Shown: piece by piece, positions 25,452-37,400 of the stretch | Position numbering within the stretch: the first letter of the stretch is position 1 | Layout: each line of letters starts with the position of its first letter | From: Nymphaea colorata | Lineage: Eukaryota; Streptophyta; Magnoliopsida; Nymphaeales; Nymphaeaceae | NCBI RefSeq assembly: GCF_008831285.2 | Contig: NC_045140.1 | Location: 23,454,131-23,518,130, forward strand | Length of the DNA: 64,000 bases | Direction of reading: 5' to 3' | The notes under the pieces: generated by a model | The model's database searches: none | What the model was told of the DNA's origin: nothing | The model's input: only the letters and a program-made list of their open reading frames with translations | Program-made: the position numbers and the translations under genes

Positions 25452-28400
25452 ATGGCGATCCTGTACGCGCTGGTCGCTCGCGGCTCCGTCGTCCTTGCGG
25501 AGTTCAGCGCCACGCCGACGACAGCGAATGCGATCGCCAGGCAGATTTTGGAGAAGATCCCCGGCAACGTCGACAGCCACGTCTCCTACTCGCAGGATCG
25601 GTACATCTTTCATGTCAAGCGCACCGATGGTCTCACCGTTCTCTGTATGGCCGACGACACAGCTGGACGTGAGTTTCTTGTTCTCTTTGTTGCCTGTTGA
25701 TCGGAACTTCCGAGGGTTCCCTAGGTTGCTTTATTGTTTCCTTTCGTTGTTGGTAAAATTATTGTTTATCTTCGTTCTATTAGTCTCATTCTCATTCGCT
25801 GGATTCTGGATCAATAAGGGGTTTGATGTCAGTTATGGTCTTAAGTTTGATTTATTTTGCCAACCAGGGAATTCCATCGGCTTTCTTCCCTTGTTATGTC
25901 ATTTTGCAGCTGAATTTAAAGTTGCTCAGTTTGGTGCATCATCATCCCCCTCCCTCCCCTTATATTTAAACCTTTTTCCTTTGACGAAAGCCTCCAAAAA
26001 GTTGTGCGCGGGATTGGAACAGCTTAGAAGTTTCGCTTTAGTAATCTGAATAGTTGGAAATGTGCTGGTCTTTCAAATCTTAGCCTTTGTTCTAAAGTAG
26101 ACACCACGATTGATACTGATTGAGTAGTCGTTGATGAAATGCCTTTCTCACAATGAAGAACGCATACTATTAATTCCCTGAGTTCTGAAGGTCGCCCGTT
26201 CACATCTTCTTCAAACTCGTAAGATTAATGTGGTCAATTTCGATCCTCTTTTACAAGGCAAGCTGCTCATCTGACAATCGCACAAACTAAAAAGGTTTCA
26301 AATACTTCCTCTTTAGACATTTCAAACCATGAAAGATGTTTTGGAGTTTTATGCTGTTCGAGCCATTTGAAGTTCAACTTGAATCGCACTTGGTAACTTT
26401 GGAGATCACTCTACAATTGCGTACTGCATGATTTGAAAAAGTCATGGTATGTGGGGGGGATTTTCTGCTGCTAGCTGTTTGGCCTAATGTAGGCATTGGT
26501 ATATGATGCGTTACCTAACCATTTTAAACACAAAATTCTACCATACTAAGTTACTAACCCAAGAAGGTACGTAATTTCCAAGACGCGCATGGTTAAGGGA
26601 AAGCTCTTACCTATGTTCCAGAAACGATATTGGGTCCAATAACTGAAACTGTGGCATCATAAGAGAGTAGCAAGCAGACAGAAAGGTAGACAGATTCTCT
26701 TAAAGCATGTTTTCACCCTTTCTTTCCATGTAGTGCCTGTGTTACCACTTACGTCTTGTATGGATTGTCAAACATTTAGTACATGTCTCTGATCAAGCAA
26801 GTTTCTTAAGTTTGAATTATAGAGCTGGCAACAGGTTTGGCTGGTTACATGTTCAAACATGTGAATTCTTTTGTATCTTTCGTTGAACGATGGCCTATTT
26901 TGGTTTGATATGGATGATGGCGTTCGAACTAATGGGGACTCTTTAATTGATGGTGAAGGCTGGAGCCCATATTTCTTTTTGTATATTTGTCAAGTACTTG
27001 ATTGTTACAAAAAATTGCTGAATAATATATTATCCATAATTAGATAAAGCACACACAATTGTGTGATTCACTGATCTTCCTGCTGTACTAAGTTACTAAC
27101 TACTAAGTTGCCAAATGGGATGTTGGACATACGTTGTGCAAGACCCTAAAAGGACTAATCAGGATCAGTCGGTTTGATTTGGCCCAAGTTGATTGACTAC
27201 ATATATTTTATATGGAAATAAGTACAGAAACATATAGAGACATGCATGTTGCAGATCACTGCATCTGGAACAAAAGCCAGACCCCTTAATATATATTGTC
27301 ATTGTGATATTTTTTGTAGTCTAATCTTGTAGACCTGAGCTTAAGAGTGATTTAAAGGAAATATGTGCAAGTTAATCATTTTTTTTGGTTCTTAATAGTT
27401 TGATTTAATAATAAAAAATTAACTGCACACAAAAAAACTTTTGTTAGTAGAAAAATCAATTTTTGTGAAATCAGTTTGAACTTAAGATGCTATGTATTAA
27501 ATAGTAATCATAAACATGTTTGCATGTTGATCTTTTGTTCAAACTTTAAATCATTTTTCTGATATGAATTTAGGCTGTCTAGTTCTTGTAGCTGGCCTAA
27601 GTAGTCTGGTGTGTGTGTGTGTGTGTGTGTATAGAGAGAGAGAGTTGGCTGACCTATGACTAGGCTCACTAGTTGACTAGTTTGACCAATTAGTGTTCAA
27701 AACACAAGTTGGTTGATAACCAACTCAAACAGTTACTTGGGATCTTTATGACAAGCTCCTGAACAATATAGTGTCTTGATGTGTAAGAGAATGGGAAGGA
27801 GAGACGAGGAGGGTGACAGTTACTCTACACATCCCATAGCCACGAGGACAATTCGGTATTGAGGCTAACCAACCAGTGCATTGATGTGATTTATTTGCTT
27901 GGTGTAAGCATCAGCTATTACAGACATCCGAAACCCCTCCTCCTCCCCTTCGCCCCTGTCCCAGGAAAAGGAAAAAGGAAAAAAAAAAAGCCACAAAAAG
28001 GAAAAAACGTAAATAAAGCTAAGGAAGTAAGCTAGTGAATTGACCTCACGTGGCCCAAGAATTGTGAGTTGTAACCTCCAAAATCCTTAATTTTCTTGTT
28101 AGACTGGATACGGTGGACCCTTGGTTTCTATCAATGTTATCATATTGGGCATGCTGATTTGCTTCTTAAGTTTGTCGTTGTACAGTGAGGGAAGATGTAA
28201 GGCCCAGCCCGTGGCAAAACAATCCTGCTGGAGGTAGGCCTACATCCTTTTATTAAAACCAAAGTAACAAAATATGTACAGCAGAACAGAAACATCCGAA
28301 CCAAAAAATTGCTATACACAAAACTACAAAAGGACTCAGCCAGAAGCAGATCACAACTGCTATGGCCCAACAGGAACAAAAATCCCCACAGATTACAAAA

Positions 28401-31400
28401 TTTTGGGCTAGCAGTGGGACAGCATCTTTCACTGGGTTCATGTTGAGGACAGAGATCTTGTATATGCTTCCCTTCAGCATTTCAAAATTATTGATGGGGC
28501 TGCTCTACCTTCTGCCTAGCACTTTACGCAGCTACTCCACGCCTTCTGATTGGACACCACCAGCACCCTGCTAATCTGTACCTTTAGCAGAATTTCTTGC
28601 ACCAATTGGGTCTCAGACATTAGCAGATCAGAGGCCAAGGCATGACTTCCCCCTATCTGAGAATTTCTCTTCCCTATTGTCTCCGAGAATAAAAGCGTCC
28701 CTTTGGGAAGTTTTGCACCATAAAGAAACCAGCTGAATACACACTGTTGATGCAGGAATCTCCGGCGAAATGCCACGGATGCATCTTGTTATAACCTATA
28801 AGTCATAGCTTCAGGTGCAGCAAGAAAACTGTCTTCACATATCTTTCAATTTCTCTCTGCCTCCTTGGATGGACTGCCTCTCTCCTTGGCATACACAAAA
28901 CTGTTTTGTGCTACCCAAATTCCCCAAATGACAGTGAAAAAACTGATATGCCAGCATTTAGATAGCCATCCTTGTTTTGGCTCAGCTGCAAGCCATTTTA
29001 TTTAGCTCAATGCTAGTGTTTACATGAGGCATCCTGTGATGTTGAAACCTGTCCAGCACCATTGTCTATATCTTTACTGCCAGTCTGCACTTAAACAGCA
29101 GATGATTGGCATCTTCAGCCTCCTCTTGGCAGGCATAACATCTATTAGCAAGTGCCACCTTTTGCCTCTGTGCACGATCCAAGGTTGGAAGATGATCTAC
29201 ACAAGCTATAAAAGTGAACCATTGGGCTTTAGCATTAGCTGGCGAGAACAAATCCACTCCCGCCATCCCTCGTGAACATCTTCTGTTATGGATCATATCC
29301 CACAAAACCTCAGTAGAAACTGCACTAGCAAGTTTCCCATCACACAAAGGACGTCCAGTGGGGAGGTAATCAGAAGTGGTTCAACCCCCACTCTTCTCAG
29401 CATGTGGTTGAAGAGTGGGTCAATAACAAAAACAGAGTTGAGCATAGCTCGGGGCGAACGTTGAACCTTTCCTGCATCAATCTGATCATATTAAATGGTC
29501 TCTGCCCAACGGCCATGCCAAAATTTACAAAGACCTTTCTTGCTTTCCCCTTAACATTGTCTCCAATGCTCAACCAACGGTGACTAAGGCTCCCAATAGA
29601 TATAATGGGGAGCTTTTTGAATGGCTGCTCTCACAAGTAATCTGCCATCAAAGTGTCAAGTTTGTGAACAATACAATGGGGAAGAAGAAAAGTGGATCCC
29701 AAAAATCAATGTGAAACATGACATGCTTTAAAAGGCACAATCTCCCTGCAAATGATAGAGTTTTTGTCTTTCAAGCAGCAAGGCATCTTTCCACCTTTGC
29801 CACCAGCTCGTTGCATCTACTATGTGAGTGGTTTCCATGGAAAAGTGGGTGACAAAGATATTTGCCTGTGAGCCCACTATTTTTCTTGCTCCTATTAAAA
29901 TGTAGTTATAGTGAGATCCCTTTCTAATATTTCATTATGGTATCATTTGATGCTTATATTTACTAACACCAGGGGATTTGCATACGTTATGGCTGTTCAT
30001 GTGTTGAGCCCCATTATCTATTTGGCAAAGATGTGGTTATAGAGCCCTTTTGCTTTTTATTTTGCAACATCAGCATGATGTTTGTTGAGTTCTATGCACT
30101 TATGGTATTCCAAGACTGGCTTGGCAATCTTATTATCTTTTTAATTTATTTTCTTACCCACTATTTTTCTTGCTCCTATTAAAATGTAGTTATAGTGAGA
30201 TCCCTTTCTAATATTTCATTATGGTATCATTTGATGCTTATATTTACTAACACCAGGGGATTTGCATACGTTATGGCTGTTCATGTGTCGAGCCCCATTA
30301 TCTATTTGGCAAAGATGTGGTTATAGAGCCCTTTTGCTTTTTATTTTGCAACATCAGCATGATGTTTGTTGAGTTCTATGCACTTATGGTATTCCAAGAC
30401 TGGCTTGGCAATCTTATTATCTTTTTAATTTATTTTCTTATGTTCGACCTTCAGGGAGAATCCCATTTGCTTTTCTGGAAGATATTCATAGTAGGTTTGT
30501 GAAGACCTATGGTCGTGCAGTTCATTCAGCTCTTCCATATGCCATGAATGATGAATTTTCTAGAGTATTAAGCCAACAAATGGATTATTATTCAAATGAT
30601 CCAAATGCAGACAGAATAAATCGCATGAGAGGTGAAATGAATCAGGTAACTCTACCCATAGAAAATCCTATCTGAATGGAAGTTTTGTTCATGGTTATAG
30701 TCCATGTAGTTTTAATGATCTTTTTGTTAATTATAGTCCATGTGGTTTTACTTGTTGGCAAATTCTTATGCTTCCTAGGCATTATAAATTTATAACCATT
30801 AACCATCAAGATTTTTTTGATGTAATATGCATTAGGATTTAATTTGATGGCATAAAATTTTATTATGAGTATGGTTCCATTTGCTCAAGGCAATTTTGGA
30901 TGTGGGATTGTTTTTGGTCTGGCAGATACATGTTACTTGGTAGATTACCTGTAAAGCTGGTGGTATTTACTGCCATCGCTACAAATAAAGCTAGCCTACT
31001 TAGATAATGTATAAATTACAGCCAAGAACCTGCTTTGTAAATCCTCACTGAGAGCAAAGACTAGGCCTTGCAGTGTTGTCAATCCTTTGAAGCACCACCA
31101 TATCCATGCACAAATGCTGCCGTCAACAAGAGATGCAGAAGCCACAGTTGAAATACCATTAGATCCATGCATCTACTCTCTCGGTTATGGATTCAGAAGC
31201 TCTACTAATTTTCAGTGGCTTCTATGGTTCAAAGTTCCAACTCCCAAGCTTCTTTCTTTGCTTGAGCTAAACATCCCTTTGCTGATATAGTTGTATAAAA
31301 TTTACCCTATTTTGTACAAGTACACTGAATTGGACAAACTGACTGGACATTTTTTTCCTTTTTCCTTTTTGTTTTCTGTTACTGTTTTTGGTTATTTTCC

Positions 31401-32575
31401 TGAGGCTGATTCTTTAGTACAGCTCATTTAGACATTTAAGGCTCCACCGTAGAATTCCATTGCACTCTGCAATACTCAAAATAAATGATGGAAAAGAAAG
31501 AATAGTTAGTTGGTCCGACTACAGTTTGTATCCTACAATGTATCTGTTTCCTTAAGCTGTAGCAATACCATGTGTCAGACTTTCAGTTTACTAATTCCTC
31601 TGTGAGGTTTGTATGGTCTTACTTTCTTGCAGGTTGAATTAGGAAAGACTTCAAGATTGATTGCTTCAATGTTACATCTATCAGAACTTCCTATGTTGAT
31701 TTCACATTTTACTTTTTTATGCATATTGATTTCTTGCTTCTTAACAGGTCCGCAATGTAATGATTGAGAATATCGACAAAGTTCTAGACAGAGGTGACAG
31801 ATTAGAATTGCTTGTTGATAAAACAGCGAATATGCAAGGGAACACTTTTCGCTTTAGAAGGCAAGCTCGTCGTTTCAGAAGTTCAGTCTGGTGGAGGAAT
31901 GTCAAGCTCACGTATGTGCACTACCAGTCCTGATTTTCTTAATTTTTCACAACCTTGAACTTTATGGACTTAGGATATTGTTATTTCTTTTCAATGTTCT
32001 TTGATCTCTGGAGATGTTTCTCACTTTTGCAACACAAAAGTTTGTCCAAGAAAATTATCTTCAACTGGTTGTTTGTTGGGGCAACTTTTTACTGTTCTTT
32101 TTTACGGGTGCCTTCTATCATATCTTTCAGATTTCTTAAGAATTATACTTCTTATGGTCTCCTTCATGCAAGGATGCATCTTGGTCACAATCTGGCTTTT
32201 GTTAGTATTTTCAGTAGTCTTATATCTCGAATAAAACTTGAGGCTTGTGACCACAAAGTTTAAGAAATCATAAATTGCTGGAAACAATAGCAAATATATG
32301 TTTGGTATTATCATTGAGTATCGCATATAGTAGTGCAATGACATGAACTGAATAACCCCTTTTTTGGGTATACAGCCCATCTCATTTAGTGATTGTGGAT
32401 GCTGTTTCTCTGCACGTTAGTAAATGCTTCTCTTTCTTATGATATTTTTCTTGCCAATAATTACTGACCAATGATTTCATATTTCAGGGTTGCATTGATT
32501 GTCCTCCTCATCATTATCATTTACATCGTGCTTATTTTCGTCTGCCACGGATTTACTCTACCTTCCTGTCGGTAA
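25452..32575 (+). CDS. VAMP711: R-SNARE of the VAMP71 group, VAMP711-like
   Basis: Four exons: 25452-25668, 30455-30645, 31748-31911, 32488-32575. Introns are GT-AG and phases are consistent, giving 219 residues. The start MAILYALVARG and residues 1 to about 120 form the longin domain. The R-SNARE helix runs from about 128 to 186, with the zero-layer arginine at R151 (KVLDRGDRLELLVDKT). A hydrophobic anchor begins near residue 192 and ends with the short tail CHGFTLPSCR. The RIPFAFLEDIH, YYSNDPNADRINR and WWRN segments are closest in memory to VAMP711-713 rather than VAMP714 or VAMP721. The family acts at the tonoplast in late-endosome to vacuole fusion, with Qa/Qb/Qc partners such as SYP22, VTI11 and SYP51. 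Intron 1 (4.8 kb) is enlarged by an antisense LINE relic and a 284-bp tandem duplication that ends 14 bp before exon 2. Assignment to the group is firm; the exact paralogue is less so. Confidence 0.94.
28200..29830 (-). mobile_element. Degenerate L1-type LINE relic in VAMP711 intron 1
   Basis: A minus-strand frame at 29347-29066 encodes the zinc-binding region that follows the reverse transcriptase in plant L1 elements (zf-RVT). Visible marks are AKAQWFTFIACVDHLPT, then CYACQEEAEDANHLLFKC, with the usual Cys-x2-Cys and His/Cys pattern. Upstream, 29400-29830 still reads as related sequence (WWQRWKDALLLERQKLY) but has stops and frame changes. Downstream the element seems to end near 28240 with an AATAAA-type 3' end on the minus strand. 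Most of the reverse transcriptase and all of the endonuclease are missing, so this is a 5'-truncated dead copy. Both ends are estimates. It lies antisense to the host gene. Confidence 0.75.
29873..30440. repeat. 284-bp tandem direct duplication
   Basis: Copy 1 is 29873-30156 and copy 2 is 30157-30440, with no spacer. I see one difference: T at 30005 against C at 30289. The second copy ends 14 bp before the exon 2 acceptor of the VAMP711-like gene, so much of the pyrimidine-rich region upstream of the acceptor is doubled while the acceptor AG itself is single. Confidence 0.95.
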
Positions 32576-34477
32576 TAAGTAGAGTTTGTTTGTCCAGTTT
32601 ACAGGTTTGCTGTAGAGCCTTCATGTAAGAGTGTTTATTGCGTCAATTTTTCAACTCATTTGAATGTGTGAATGTGGTAAAACTTGAACCCTTCTGAGTC
32701 TTGTTAATGTCAACTCGAATGGAGAATGAGATTAAGCTGATTCTCTTCGTTTTTTGGGAATAAAATGTCAAAATGTTGGCTGGGAAATGGCTTCAGCAGG
32801 GTTTGCAATATATCTCTTGCTTTTCATAACGTATTTGTGGGAGACTGAATGGAGTTCTGGTGGGGGCTTTGTCCGTTTCAAATTTCCATGTATCAGTTGT
32901 TTCAGACCTGATCTGCTTGTGTATTTTGGCTCATTGTTAGTCTGCTATTGTCTTTGTCTCCTGGGAACAATTTGATAAAAATGAGTCATTAGTCAAGATT
33001 TCGTGGCTTGATTCTTTTCCCTAGATTTTAAGCCAAAAACGTTGTATACTGGGTAGGACTGTTTAAATTATTGCCTTACTTTAGGGGCCGAAAAATTTTA
33101 CTTAAACGAGCCCTGATCCTATAGGTACTTAGTTTTAAGGGTTAGTCTAATGGTGTTTGGATTCAGTCTAAACTCCAGCAACCGAGTTGATCTTTAACCT
33201 TGTTGTTTCATCGCATCCGATATTGGTGAACGAGGGTCACCTACATCCTGCTAATTATATTTGAACCACTTGCATGCTGGCGATTTTCAGCCAAGATTAA
33301 ATGCATAAAATTTATCAAAATAGGCTGCTTAGCAATGAGAACAACTTGTAATTGTTCCATAGTTATGCATCGAAAACTAGAGCAGATTCATCGAATGTTT
33401 TAACAAGTGTCCATGAATCTGCTCAAAGCTTTGGGGTACATTTATGTAACAGTTGCAAACTGTTCTTTTTGAAAAATGGGCTCTAAAAGTTTAGGGGCAC
33501 AGTCACAGCCACAAAGAGCTCGTTTTAAAAGGCCTGATAAAAATGTTAAAAGTAAAAAATGTGTTTTCCCCATTTGTGGAAAAAAACCTTTAAATGATTT
33601 TTTTGTGTTTTTTATCATGCTTTTTCTCATTATTTGTGTGTTATTTCTTGCTTTAAGTTTAAATTTTAAGTTAAATTATTTATCTTCATTTCTATCATTA
33701 CTAAAACATCACGTTTTTACCATTTTATGAAGTTGTTTTTTATGTTTTCTTGTTAGTTTTTTTATTTTTATTTTTCTTAATTTTATAATTTTATTGTACA
33801 AAATTACCGATATTTTTTTTGTGATTTTTCCTAAAATGAACTTTAAAAAAAATTAAGCCAGAATGCCTCACTATTTAAACCCATTAATGGTATTTGTGAT
33901 GACGCTTAGGGGGGGAATTTCGTCACTTGATAAATTGTCTGCTAAGATTAGATATTTGAGTCGTACAAGAGTTATTCATATATTATTGAAAAAAATGGAT
34001 AACTCTAACTTTAATATTTTCGAGTGAGAAGGACGTTAACAACTTATCAATTGACGTGCCTTAGTCTTATTCCTCCCTGTTGAGCATTAGAAGGCATGAT
34101 CGGAAAATGTGACTCGAGATCCCCGGCATGCTTCCTGGCTGCCGGGACTCTTTCGATGCATTACGATGAATATATGTAATTTAGAGCCGGTACATGTAAA
34201 TTCACAGTATAAGATGACTACCGATACCAATGATTACGAAGGGGGCAGGGTGTGAAAACGGATCGGATCTGTTTATCTTATCTGGGAACTTATTACTGGT
34301 CCATGTAAGCGTCGATCTCTTGTTCCGCGGGTTCTCCACCATACAAACGGTTCACTTGTTTCCCGCCACGAAAAATAATTTTTTCGTTTCGTTAAAAGCA
34401 AGAAACCTCAGTAATTCCACTTGGACTATAAGAAGACTGGGAGGGAGAGGGGGAGAGCGAGAGATTCCTTAATCCCA
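32576..34477. other. Intergenic DNA between the SNARE and hydrolase genes
   Basis: It contains the presumed 3' untranslated region of the SNARE gene (to about 33000) and AT-rich spacer. The region 34400-34477 is GA-rich and is probably the 5' leader of the next gene. No frame here is convincing. Confidence 0.6.
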
Positions 34478-37400
34478 ATGGCGTTTACATTCTCTCCCAC
34501 TACGTCGATCCGATGGATGTCAGGAGATAGGAGTAGGTTTCCGGCGAGTTGTCCGGCGATTTGTCCGGCTCGTGGAAGGAAGAGAGGCGTAGTTGCAGCA
34601 GCGGACGAGAAGAAGGATGGGACAACATCCTTCAGCCCCTTCAATTTCGTCACGGACAATCCTTCTAGTCGGGGAGCGATCCAGCTACCGGAATCTCCGG
34701 CCGAGGACGGGAACGTCGGCCAGATGCTTTACGTGAGTTTTCTCCTGTCCTAATTGTCTGATGGTTTTGGTTTTCGTTCCTTCGTGGCGACTTATACTTT
34801 CTGATCCGAGACGATGCGTGGAGTCCGCAAAGAGATGCTTTCTCAAACGGAAGAGGCAGGTTTCTTGATCGCTTTTCTGATTTGCCTGTTCCAATATTTG
34901 GTTTTCTTTTTGTTTTGCTGATTTCTCCAAACTTTGAGGAAGGCGGAAAGGATGTGATGCTCTATGAGTTTTGCTCGTCAGTCTAACCTTTTTTTACCAG
35001 GCTTATCCCTTTTCATCCGTTTTTTATGAATTACAGGACATTTGTCAACGGCCATTTGGATTTCTAACATCCTTTATGGTCGACAGAAAAATATGTATCC
35101 CTATATCTAATTCACTCTCCATTTTCTTGTCAATATAGAGAATAGAGGACAAGGGGAAAGAGTATGGATCGTACGTCAAAGCAGGGAAATTCAGATGGTT
35201 CGTAAGGGAGACAGGTAATTTACCTCATATTTTATTCTGAGAATGTTTTCAACGCAACGCATGTTATACTTGTCGAAGTTTGAGCGGTTAGGTTTCAGGA
35301 CATGGACCGATAACGCACCATTATCTCATCTGCTCCTGTGTCGAACTTTCCCTTTAATGACCATCCTACTTGTAATGGGTTTATGATGAATGCATGTGCC
35401 GTGGCATTGTTGATTCTGGATTATGATATGGGTTGATGCCTGACATGTTTTTGATACGATGTTTGTAATTCAAATTTGAAAATGCAGGATCATCTGAAAG
35501 GTCACGTGGCACCATTGTCTTTGTCCATGGAGCTCCTACTCAATCCTATAGTTATCGTGTGGTTATGGCTCAGGTCCGATTGTGTCTCTTGTTTTTTATA
35601 TATCGTAACTTCAGACAGTTTAATGGGCTTATGAGTTTTGTTGGCCATGTATATCATCTTATGCATGAGTGGCCCTTATATAATGCCTTATGCACTTCTG
35701 TTCGCTTTCTGACATGCAGTCCCACATTTTATCTTCCACAGAAGCAATCGCCCTCCACAGATAAAATGGTCTTTCTTTTATGACTATGCATACCTCCTAC
35801 AGTATTTGCAAGGTTTTCTTCCGATTCTTCCACAACACTTAATGGAATCAGTTTGGGGATTTGGAATTCCCTCGGTGACATGAAAGCAGAACTTCTTTCA
35901 TCTAGTAGTTTAAAGACAACTCCAAAATTTCATAAGTGGCACTAGAAACAAGACTCTCATGGAGTTTATAGGACTTGATTTGATGCATCAGTTTTGGACG
36001 AGGCAGTCTTAACAGCCATCTGACACCTACAGGCTAAAGAAGTCTTATAGCTACTTGAAGTTGAACAACTTGTCTACAACACTACTTTCCTCAAGTAGGC
36101 ACATCAATTTCATGGAAATGCGCATTGGTTAATCTAGATGATCAGAATATGATAGTATTTGCTCTCACATTATTAAAATTTCAGGTGTAATATATAAACG
36201 AAATGTCACAATGAATGGCACATTTTTTTATATATATCCAGCCATTACTTCCAAGTTCCAAGAATAGAACCTCAAACACTTGCTGTTATTTATTGCCAAT
36301 TTTCCAACTTATCTTCTGGATGTATATTTGCTGTTAAACAATAGAATATTAAAGAGGAGAAAAAGAACCTGAAGATAAAAAAATATAGCAATGATATCTA
36401 TACATCTTTAACTTCTTTCTGTATGTCGGTGAATAGTAAATCTAAATAGTCACTCATCTAAAGTTTGTTACAATGACCTGTTTCCTGGCGGGGAGATCAA
36501 AGTGAGATTGTTTGGTGCTTGTTTTGTCGTTTTTCATAGCTACTACAGATGTATGTGTTTATTAGCAGCTTGTAGATTCTATTTCATGAAAGGTTATGCA
36601 CTTGAACTTGTGATCTGTAGAAATTGTTATTTGAAGTTTCACTTTTATCCCATTGTACCTTGTGAATCTTGTCATGTTTGTCGTTTGGAGAGTTTTAGCA
36701 GTCATGTTCACCTGATTAGTAAGTTGACCTAGGTATATACTAGTTTATCATAGTATGATCTAGATGACCTTCATATGACTTGATTAACTATGTGACTGTG
36801 CACTTTTATCACATTCAAGTTGGTTCTCGTTGTTCTGAATAATCTTGCACAAAATTTTCACCATCTTGATTCTTAGTAAGTTAACCTGGGCTGCATCATG
36901 ATTTCATCTTAGTCATCTCTTAGATTTGTCAAACTTACTATGAATTAATAAGGTTATTGTTTTCAAGTTTTATGTCCATGAAGAATTAAATTCGTTTCAT
37001 CTGTTTCTCATATGAAGTGGAATTCCCTTCCCCAGAATTAAATATTTTGAATATATTTATATGTTCTTCAGTGAATACACTTGGATTAATATTTCGCAGG
37101 TATTGGTTGTAGATGTTAGATTGGTTTTTATTTTATCTTTTCCTACAGACCATCTTGAATTGAGGATTAAGTACTATGGCATGTTTCTTCTTATTCCTCT
37201 GAGCAGATGGCAGATGCTGGTTTTCACTGCTTTGCACCTGATTGGATTGGATTTGGTTTCAGTGATAAACCCCAGCCTGGATATGGGTTTTCATACACAG
37301 GTACATAAACATTTGCAAGTCCCTTCTAGTCAAGTGTTTCTGGCACAATCCTAAAAATTTTCTTCTGATACTCTAAAATTCTAGTGTATAAAATACAGAA

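Noticed and set aside
25330-26049. 239-codon frame overlapping the first SNARE exon
   Set aside because: It is in a different frame from the longin domain and runs on into the intron; the SNARE frame is clearly the real one.
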